Part shown: piece by piece, positions 58,139 through 64,000 of the stretch | How the letters are laid out: every line of letters begins with the position of its first letter | Numbering within the stretch: position 1 is the first letter of the stretch | Source: Salinicola peritrichatus | GTDB taxonomy: Bacteria > Pseudomonadota > Gammaproteobacteria > Pseudomonadales > Halomonadaceae | NCBI RefSeq assembly: GCF_003206715.1 | Contig: NZ_PZJU01000006.1 | Coordinates: 167,831 to 231,830 of the forward strand | DNA: 64,000 nucleotides | Direction: 5' to 3' | Position numbers and translations under genes: made by a program | The notes under the pieces: generated by a model | What the model was told of the DNA's origin: nothing | The model's input: the letters and a program-made list of their open reading frames with translations, nothing else | The model's database searches: none

Positions 58139-59235
58139 TGCAACGCACCCAACGTCCGCGGCTTTCGCCGATCACCCGACGACGCCTGCAGGTCTTCCGC
58201 GACAATCGCCGCGCCTACTGGTCGCTCTGGATCTTCGGCCTGCTGTTCGTCGTCAGCCTGGGCGCGGAGCTGATCGCCAACGACAAGCCGATCGTGATGC
58301 AGTATCAGGACCAGTGGTACGCGCCGCTGCTGGTGGACTATCCGGAAACCGAGTTCGACGGCTTCCTGCCCACCACCGCCGACTACCACGATCCATTCGT
58401 GTACGAGCAGATCGAGCGCCACGGCTGGATGCTGTGGCCGCCGGTGCCGTTCTCCTACCAGACGCTGGACCGCGACATCCAGGGCCCGGTTCCCTCGCCG
58501 CCCAGCACGCGCCACTGGTTCGGCACCGACGACCAGGGACGCGACGTCTTCGCCCGCGTGCTCTACGGCTTCCGCCTGTCGGTGGCCTTCGCCCTGGCTC
58601 TGACCGCCGGTTCGATCGTGCTCGGCGTGGTCATCGGCGGCGTGCAGGGCTATTACGGCGGCAAGATCGACCTGCTCGGCCAGCGCCTGATCGAGATATG
58701 GTCCGGGCTGCCGATGCTGTTCCTGCTGATCATCCTGGCCAGCCTGGTGGAGCCCAACATCTGGTGGCTGCTGGGCATCATGCTGCTGTTCTCCTGGCTC
58801 GGGCTGGTCGATATCGTACGCGCCGAGTTCCTGCGTGCCCGCAACCTCGAATACGTCCGCGCCGCCCGCGCCATGGGATTGCCGTCGCACCTGATCATGC
58901 GCCGGCACGTGCTGCCCAATGCCATGGTCGCCACGCTGACCTTCATCCCGTTTCTGTTCACCGGCGCCATCACCACGCTGACCGCGCTCGACTTCCTCGG
59001 CTTCGGCCTGCCCCCCGGGTCGCCGTCGTTGGGCGAACTGGTGGCCCAGGGCAAGAACAACCTGCAGGCGCCGTGGCTCGGCATCACCGCTTTCGTCTCC
59101 CTGAGCGTGATGCTGTCGCTGCTGGTGTTCATCGGCGAAGGCCTGCGCGACGCCTTCGATCCGCGCCATATCGTCAGCGCCGCCAGCCCGCGCCCGGCAC
59201 AACCCCACACCCCGGTTCAGGAAAGCCTGCCATGA
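58138..59235 (+). CDS. yejE: Peptide ABC transporter permease YejE
   Basis: DppC-type permease of 366 residues. SPITRRRLQVFRDNRRAYWS precedes helix 1, and a periplasmic domain with FGTDDQGRDVFARVLYGFRL is followed by five helices and the EAA loop EYVRAARAMGLPSHLIMRRH. It pairs with YejB in the membrane. Its start codon overlaps the yejB stop, and its stop overlaps the yejF start (ATGA). Confidence 0.94.
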   Translation: MQRTQRPRLSPITRRRLQVFRDNRRAYWSLWIFGLLFVVSLGAELIANDKPIVMQYQDQWYAPLLVDYPETEFDGFLPTTADYHDPFVYEQIERHGWMLWPPVPFSYQTLDRDIQGPVPSPPSTRHWFGTDDQGRDVFARVLYGFRLSVAFALALTAGSIVLGVVIGGVQGYYGGKIDLLGQRLIEIWSGLPMLFLLIILASLVEPNIWWLLGIMLLFSWLGLVDIVRAEFLRARNLEYVRAARAMGLPSHLIMRRHVLPNAMVATLTFIPFLFTGAITTLTALDFLGFGLPPGSPSLGELVAQGKNNLQAPWLGITAFVSLSVMLSLLVFIGEGLRDAFDPRHIVSAASPRPAQPHTPVQESLP

Positions 59236-60821
59236 GTCGCCAGCGACTGTTCGAACTCCGTCGGCTGTCGGTGCGCTTCGGCGACAGCGTGGCCGTCTCG
59301 AATCTCGATCTGCATATCGATCGCGGCGAGACCGTCGCGGTAGTCGGAGAATCCGGCTCCGGCAAGTCGGTCAGCGCCCTCGGCGCCCTGGGTTTATTGC
59401 CGCCGGGCAGCCAGGTCGACGGCGAGCGCACCTTCGACGGCCAGAACCTCGCCCAGCTGTCGCCGCGCCAGTGGAATGCCCTGCGCGGCGGTCGCATCGG
59501 TTTCGTGTTCCAGGAGCCGATGACCTCGCTCAATCCACTGCATACTATCGGCAAGCAGTTGGCGGAAACCCTGCGCTTGCACCAAGGGTTGCGTGGCGAG
59601 GCCGCCCGGAAGCGCTGCCGGGAGTTGCTGGCGCAGGTCAAGCTGCCGCGGATCGACGAACTGCTGGCCGCCTGGCCGCACCAGCTTTCCGGCGGCCAGC
59701 GCCAGCGGGTGATGATCGCCATGGCGATCGCCAACGATCCGCAATTGCTGATCGCCGACGAGCCGACCACCGCGCTCGATGTCACGGTGCAGCAGGCGAT
59801 CCTCGCCCTGCTCGACGATCTGCGCCGCCGCCACGGTATGGGCGTGCTGCTGATCAGTCACGATCTCAATCTGGTCAGGCGGCATGCCGATCGCGTGGTG
59901 GTGATGCATGACGGCACCCTGGTGGAAACCGGCACCACCCAGGCGGTGTTCGAGACGCCACGCGCGGCCTACACCCGCAAGTTGCTCGACGCGATACCGG
60001 AGGGCCGCCCCGCCCGCCTGCCGAGCGCTCCCGAACCGCTGCTGGCGGCGGAGCGTCTCGGCGTCAGCTTCGCGCGTCCCAAGCCTTTCCTGCGCCCGCG
60101 TCCGCCCGCTTTCGTCGCCGTCGAGCCATTGGCGCTGCAACTGCGTCGGGGCGAAACCCTGGGGATCGTGGGTGAATCCGGCTCGGGCAAGAGCACGCTG
60201 GCCTCGGCGCTGATCCGGCTGGTACCTGCCGAAGGTGAAATCCGCTTCGGCGAACGGCGCCTCGACAAGCTTTCCGGCAACGCCCTGCGCCGGGAGAGGC
60301 GCCAGTTCCAGATCGTATTCCAGGACCCCTACGGCTCGCTCTCTCCGCGCATGCCGGTGGCCGACATCGTCAGCGAGGGACTGCGCTTCCATCACCCCGA
60401 ACTCGACGAGGACGCCATCACCCAGCGGGTCGCGGAAACCCTCGCCGAGGTCGACCTGCCCGCCGATTGCGGTGCCCGCTATCCGCACGAGTTTTCCGGC
60501 GGACAGCGCCAGCGTATCGCCATCGCCCGGGCATTGATCCTCAAGCCCAGACTGCTGGTGCTCGACGAACCGACCTCGGCACTCGACCGCACCGTTCAGA
60601 AGCAACTGATCGAACTGCTGAGAACGGTCCAGGCCAGGCACGACATCAGCTATCTGTTCATCAGCCACGATCTCGCCGTGGTGCGCGCCATGGCACATCG
60701 ACTGATGGTGCTGAAAGAGGGCCGGATAGTCGAGCAAGGCGACTGCGACACGGTGCTGACGACACCCCAATCGGACTACACCCGAGCGTTGATCGCCGCC
60801 GCTGACCTTTCCCTGGCTTGA
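59232..60821 (+). CDS. yejF: Peptide ABC transporter ATPase YejF (two fused nucleotide-binding domains)
   Basis: Tandem ATPase of 529 residues. Domain 1: Walker A GESGSGKSVSALG, signature LSGGQRQRVMIAMAI, Walker B LLIADEPTTALD. Domain 2: Walker A GESGSGKSTLASAL, signature FSGGQRQRIAIARAL, Walker B LLVLDEPTSALD. Each is followed by the oligopeptide-transporter C-terminal region (YTRKLLDAIPEG; YTRALIAAA). The two-in-one form is characteristic of YejF. It is the last gene of yejABEF. Confidence 0.95.
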   Translation: MSRQRLFELRRLSVRFGDSVAVSNLDLHIDRGETVAVVGESGSGKSVSALGALGLLPPGSQVDGERTFDGQNLAQLSPRQWNALRGGRIGFVFQEPMTSLNPLHTIGKQLAETLRLHQGLRGEAARKRCRELLAQVKLPRIDELLAAWPHQLSGGQRQRVMIAMAIANDPQLLIADEPTTALDVTVQQAILALLDDLRRRHGMGVLLISHDLNLVRRHADRVVVMHDGTLVETGTTQAVFETPRAAYTRKLLDAIPEGRPARLPSAPEPLLAAERLGVSFARPKPFLRPRPPAFVAVEPLALQLRRGETLGIVGESGSGKSTLASALIRLVPAEGEIRFGERRLDKLSGNALRRERRQFQIVFQDPYGSLSPRMPVADIVSEGLRFHHPELDEDAITQRVAETLAEVDLPADCGARYPHEFSGGQRQRIAIARALILKPRLLVLDEPTSALDRTVQKQLIELLRTVQARHDISYLFISHDLAVVRAMAHRLMVLKEGRIVEQGDCDTVLTTPQSDYTRALIAAADLSLA

Positions 60822-60937
60822 AGACGTAGTCGAAAATTTCGCCGGGTTTGGTATTTGGTGACTAAATAAGATAACGGTATAAATCTTTCTTCGACACAGC
60901 GAAGTCACTCCTCACGTATCGGCGGGTCACCATGGGG

Positions 60938-61639
60938 TCAGAACGCGGCGATCTCTTCCGGCCGCAGGTGGCGACACTCACCGGGCTTCAGATCGGGATC
61001 GAGCTCCAGCGGGCCGATCGCCTCACGGTGCAGCGTCGCCACCGGATGGCCGACCGCCGCCAGCATGCGCCGGACCTGGTGATAACGCCCCTCGGTCACG
61101 CCGATCAGCACCTCGGTGTCGCTCAGCCGCTCCAGCGTAGCCGGGCGCGTCGGCTTCTCTTCGCCGTTCAGCTCGATCCCCCTGGCGAAGCGTCGAGATA
61201 CGCTTTCCGCCCGCTCCACCGGTAACGGCTCGGCCAGTGTCGCCCGGTAACGTTTGACGCACTCGCGATTGGGCGAGGTCACGTGATGGGCCCACTGGCC
61301 ATCGTCGCTGATCAACAGTAGTCCGGAAGTCTCGACATCGAGCCGCCCCACCGGATGCAGCCGTTCGAGCTTCGGGATGTCGATCAGACTCAGCACCGAC
61401 GGGTAGTGCGCGGGCCGCAGCGAGCATTCGACGCCGAGCGGTTTGTTCATCATCAGGTAGCGCCGGCCGATCCGCTCCAGCAATCGCCCTTGCCAGCGAA
61501 TCTCCTGGCCATCCTCGACCTGTGTGGCGGCGTCGCGCGTCGTTTCGCCATCCACGCTGACCTCGAGCTGACGCAGCGCGCGTTTGGCCTGACTGCGCGT
61601 CAACTCGGTCGCTTCACTGAGAAATCGATCCAACCGCAT
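60938..61639 (-). CDS. rsuA: 16S rRNA pseudouridine(516) synthase
   Basis: RsuA-family synthase of 233 residues. The N-terminal S4 RNA-binding domain reads MRLDRFLSEATELTRSQAKR. The catalytic domain has MMNKPLGVECSL and the catalytic Asp in HPVGRLDVETSGLLLISDDG, and later GRYHQVRRMLAAVGHPV. It modifies U516 of 16S rRNA. The start at 61639 has GGAG seven bases upstream. It follows the omega-amidase gene by one base on the same strand. Confidence 0.93.
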   Translation of the reverse strand: MRLDRFLSEATELTRSQAKRALRQLEVSVDGETTRDAATQVEDGQEIRWQGRLLERIGRRYLMMNKPLGVECSLRPAHYPSVLSLIDIPKLERLHPVGRLDVETSGLLLISDDGQWAHHVTSPNRECVKRYRATLAEPLPVERAESVSRRFARGIELNGEEKPTRPATLERLSDTEVLIGVTEGRYHQVRRMLAAVGHPVATLHREAIGPLELDPDLKPGECRHLRPEEIAAF

Positions 61640-61640
61640 G

Positions 61641-62444
61641 TCACGACTCCAATTGGAAACGATCGGCATCCTGCCATGCGGGAAACTTGTCGCGAAACCT
61701 TGCCAGCGCCTCACGCGACAGGGTCGCCGTCTCCACGAAAGCCCGATTCGGCTCCCGATCGAGAACCGGCTCGCCCTTGAAGTCCACCAGCATCGAATCG
61801 CCGGCGTAGTCGAGTCCCTTGCCATCCCGGCCGACGCGATTCACACCGATGACATAACTCAGATTCTCGATGGCACGCGCCTGCAGCAGCGTCCGCCAGG
61901 GTTGGCGTCGCGGCGCCGGCCAGTTGGCGACGCACAACAGCGCGTCGTATTCGAACGGCCGCCCCTCGCGCGGCTGTTGACGCAGCCAGACCGGGAAGCG
62001 CAGGTCGTAACACACCGACAGCAGCAGCCGGAATCCCTTGAGTTCGACCACTTGGCGGGCATCGCCCATGGCATAGTGCAGCGGCTCGTCACCCATGCGG
62101 AACAGATGACGCTTGTCGTAATGCACGACCTCGCCTTCCGGCGTCACCCAGTACAGGCGGTTGTAACAGGTTCCGGCTTCGGCTATCGCCAGGCTCCCAG
62201 CGATGACGCATTCGCGCTCTCGCGCCTGTTGTCGCATCCACGCCAGGGTGGGGCTCTCCGCGGCCGGCTCCGCCAGCGCTTCGGCATTCATGGTGAAGCC
62301 GGTGGCGAACATTTCCGGCAACACGATCAGATCCGTCCGACTACCGTCCAGCATCCCCAGGCGCCCGTCGAGCAGACGACGGTTGGCCGCCGGGTCTTCC
62401 CAATGCAGCTCGCTTTGCACGAGGCTGACACGCAAGTCGTTCAT
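61641..62444 (-). CDS. Nitrilase-superfamily omega-amidase (YafV/Nit2-like)
   Basis: Carbon-nitrogen hydrolase of 267 residues. The Glu-Lys-Cys triad lies in IVLPEMFATGFTMN, VVHYDKRHLFRMGDEP and LLLSVCYDLRFPVWLRQ. Likely reaction: hydrolysis of alpha-keto acid amides (2-oxosuccinamate, 2-oxoglutaramate), linking to methionine salvage or glutamine transamination. It is coupled to rsuA downstream. Confidence 0.9.
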   Translation of the reverse strand: MNDLRVSLVQSELHWEDPAANRRLLDGRLGMLDGSRTDLIVLPEMFATGFTMNAEALAEPAAESPTLAWMRQQARERECVIAGSLAIAEAGTCYNRLYWVTPEGEVVHYDKRHLFRMGDEPLHYAMGDARQVVELKGFRLLLSVCYDLRFPVWLRQQPREGRPFEYDALLCVANWPAPRRQPWRTLLQARAIENLSYVIGVNRVGRDGKGLDYAGDSMLVDFKGEPVLDREPNRAFVETATLSREALARFRDKFPAWQDADRFQLES

Positions 62445-62498
62445 GGCGTTTTCTCCTGTTGTAGCGCGGCTTTGCCTTCACGCCATGATAGATTACTT

Positions 62499-62765
62499 AG
62501 GGTCTGTTGACGCTTCAGTGCGAACCGCGTTGCTGCGCCAAATTGCGCCAAGCCAGGCGCGGGATGCGGAGAAGGGTAGTTCCCTTGTCAAATCCCGCAA
62601 CGCCGCATGGCGTCATTTGCCGCGCAACCCGAAGGGCCGGGCCAGTTTTTTCACAAGGCTGCGTTATTCGTCGTTTATTTGGAACAACCAAACATCTCTC
62701 CTCACGCCTTGCCTCGCACAAAAACTGGCTCCGGCGCGGCCGTGCATGAAACGTCGACAGACCCT
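62499..62765. repeat. MITE-like inverted-repeat element, copy 2 (inverted relative to copy 1)
   Basis: Ends AGGGTCTGTTGACGCTTC and GAAACGTCGACAGACCCT are imperfect inverted repeats (two mismatches over 18). Read on the minus strand it aligns with copy 1 along its whole length, for example the shared blocks CAGTTTTTGTGCG, GGCAAGGCGTGAGGAG, CGACGAATAACGCAGC and GGCCCGGCCCTTCGGGTTGC. No target duplication is evident. The right end lies 34 bases before the rarD start. No protein is plausible; open frames through it are accidental. Confidence 0.85.
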
Positions 62766-62799
62766 GCCCTCAAACCAGAGACACGATTGGAAACGCATC

Positions 62800-63747
62800 A
62801 TGTCGAGATCCCTGCGCGAACCACAGCAACCGATCGCTTCCGGGTCGAGCGAACCGCAAAGCGCCATGCAAGCCAGAGAGGCGCGCCATGGGGTCGGTTA
62901 CGGTATTGCGGCCTACGTCATCTGGGGCTGTTTTCCCCTGTTCTTCGCACTGTTCGATGGCGTGCCGGCATGGGAGGTGCTGATTCAGCGTATCGTATGG
63001 TCCTGCCTGTTCCTGCTGATCGTGGTCATGCTGTTGCGCCGATGGGCGCCGATTCGCGAGGGTTTGCGGCAACCGCGCCAACTGGTTTGGGTACTCGGCT
63101 GCGCCGTGCTCATTGCACTGAATTGGGGGCTTTACATCTATGCGGTGGAGTCGCACCGGGTATTACAGGCGAGTCTCGGCTATTTCATGACGCCGCTGGT
63201 CAATGTCGCCTGCGGCATGCTCGTGCTCAAGGAGCGCTTGAGTCGCTGGCAGATCCTGGCCATCTGCCTGGCCGTCGTTGCGATCCTGGTGCAGTTATGG
63301 ATGCTCGGCAAGTTGCCCTGGATCAGTCTGGTACTGGCGATGACCTTCGGCACCTATGGGCTGCTGCGCAAGCGGGTACCGCTGGATGGCCTGTCGGGAC
63401 TGTTCGTGGAGACCGGCTTGCTGCTGCCGTTGAGCCTGATCGCGCTGGGATGGCTGATGTGGCAGGGGCAATCGCATTTCGGGGAAACCCCAACGACGAC
63501 GATGCTGATGATCGTCAGTGGCGTGGTCACCACCCTGCCGCTGCTGGCTTTCGCCGGCGCCGCCAGGCGACTCAGATTGTCGACCGTCGGCTTTCTGATG
63601 TACATCAACCCGACGCTGCAGTTCCTGATCGCGCTCTGGGTCTTCGGCGAGCCTCTCTCGCCCGCGCAGCTGATCACCTTCGCCCTGATCTGGGTCGGGC
63701 TGGGCTGCTATTCGCTGGATGCCTGGTTCCACCACCAGCGCGGTTGA
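62800..63747 (+). CDS. rarD: EamA-family transporter RarD
   Basis: Drug/metabolite-exporter-type protein of 315 residues with ten helices. RarD hallmarks: YGIAAYVIWGCFPLFFALFD (in parts), EVLIQRIVWSCLFL, LNWGLYIYAVESHRVLQASLGYF and FLMYINPTLQFLIALWVFGE. It begins with a 25-residue polar tail. ATG 62800 follows GGAA; the frame is open upstream through the repeat element, which is not coding. Substrate unknown. A strong terminator follows. Confidence 0.92.
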   Translation: MSRSLREPQQPIASGSSEPQSAMQAREARHGVGYGIAAYVIWGCFPLFFALFDGVPAWEVLIQRIVWSCLFLLIVVMLLRRWAPIREGLRQPRQLVWVLGCAVLIALNWGLYIYAVESHRVLQASLGYFMTPLVNVACGMLVLKERLSRWQILAICLAVVAILVQLWMLGKLPWISLVLAMTFGTYGLLRKRVPLDGLSGLFVETGLLLPLSLIALGWLMWQGQSHFGETPTTTMLMIVSGVVTTLPLLAFAGAARRLRLSTVGFLMYINPTLQFLIALWVFGEPLSPAQLITFALIWVGLGCYSLDAWFHHQRG

Positions 63748-63762
63748 TCGAGCCACCAACAA

Positions 63763-63794
63763 AACCCCGCCGCTCCTGCAGAAGCGGCGGGGTT
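63763..63794 (+). terminator. Rho-independent terminator of rarD
   Basis: An 11-bp perfect stem AACCCCGCCGC / GCGGCGGGGTT with a 10-base loop is preceded by an A-run (ACAAAACCCC) and followed by TTGAAAG. It lies 15 bases after the stop. Confidence 0.8.
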
Positions 63795-63859
63795 TGAAAG
63801 ACGCCTAACGACGCGACGTTAAGGAGATGCCGATTTATGTCGCGAACGACGCATCTCCT

Positions 63860-64000
63860 AAGGAAATGCTGAATAAATCGGCGAGCAGGATGAAGCGCAA
63901 GGCGCACGGAGCGCAGACTCGAAGCGAAGCGGAGAGAACGTCCGCAGGACGGCCCCGAAGGGGCGAGAAACCGCAGGTTTCGAGTCAACCGGAGCCTATG
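63860..64000 (+). repeat. Dispersed repeat family, copy B, with hairpin cluster, cut by the window edge
   Basis: It starts AAGGAAATGCTGAATAAATC, GGCGAGCAGGATGAAG, GGCGCACGGAGCGCAG, the blocks seen in copy A. It then extends into a run of short perfect hairpins: CGTCC-GCA-GGACG (63939-63951), GCCCC-GAA-GGGGC (63952-63964) and GAAACC-GCA-GGTTTC (63967-63981). An outer pair GACTCG (63916) / CGAGTC (63981) could close all three. The element may continue beyond the window. No protein is visible. Confidence 0.65.

Noticed and set aside
59394..60908. 504-codon antisense frame over yejF
   Set aside because: It mirrors the yejF coding sequence and has no ribosome binding site or family motif.
62203..62799. 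Upstream extension of the rarD frame through the repeat element
   Set aside because: It covers the omega-amidase gene antisense and the MITE-like element; no similarity to RarD before residue MSRSLRE.

Overview
The window reads as chromosomal DNA of a high-GC, aerobic, halotolerant gammaproteobacterium, most likely Halomonadaceae (Halomonas, Kushneria, Salinicola or Chromohalobacter type). This placement is an inference from gene content: a proVWX betaine importer, a cyoABCDE quinol oxidase, NfuA/SufE Fe-S biogenesis, tusDCBE, cobalamin-dependent MetH, CvrA/NhaP2-type K+/H+ antiport and yejABEF. Almost everything is conserved core metabolism in short operons. There is no phage, plasmid replication or CRISPR locus.

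Layout. 1-3.8 kb is a partly decayed heavy-metal resistance patch: the 3' part of a Zn/Cd/Pb P-type ATPase, a stub resembling the start of a ZIP transporter, an intact CDF exporter, the C-terminal half of a FrmR/RcnR/CsoR-type repressor and an IS3-family transposase scrap. 3.8-8.6 kb is cyoABCDE on the minus strand. Divergent from it is zur-hisI-yidD, with a perfect AT-rich palindrome between. sufE, a KfrA-like coiled-coil regulator, an orphan TAXI binding protein and nfuA follow, and the first copy of a ~270-bp inverted-repeat element (MITE-like) lies in this stretch. 14-20 kb holds metH and a sulfite reductase pair. 20-25 kb holds smr, a GGCT-like gene, arsC-wrbA-DUF2069-membrane protein and pdxH. 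25-28 kb is proVWX. 28-32 kb is a divergent pair, a Pat-type protein acetyltransferase and a histone-deacetylase-like hydrolase. 32-35 kb is a regulator, DUF1244, moaB and moeA. 35-38 kb is yccA-tusDCBE and acpH. tRNA-Ser(UGA) at 38.0 kb borders an AT-richer, gene-poor stretch with a frameshifted gene and three tiny orphan genes. 40-46 kb has the K+/H+ antiporter and a TPP-riboswitch-controlled thiamine-precursor ABC transporter. 46-53 kb has ybfF, yhhQ, an ArsR regulator, sohB, an SCP2 protein and the nudC-dnaQ-rnhA-methyltransferase block facing gloB. 53-61 kb is mltD followed by yejABEF. The right end holds rsuA, an omega-amidase, the second inverted-repeat element copy, rarD and the start of another dispersed repeat that can fold into several hairpins.

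The genes fall into a few functional groups: sulfur and Fe-S handling (cysI, DUF934, sufE, nfuA, tusBCDE, metH), zinc/metal homeostasis (P-type ATPase, CDF, zur), cofactor supply (moaB, moeA, pdxH, thiamine-precursor uptake, heme O), osmotic/ion balance (proVWX, CvrA-like) and envelope recycling (mltD, yejABEF). The best leads for follow-up are the acetyltransferase/deacetylase pair, mltD beside the Yej importer, hisI directly behind zur, the paired MITE-like elements, the hairpin-rich repeat at the right edge and an apparently ownerless minus-strand terminator at 39.07 kb.
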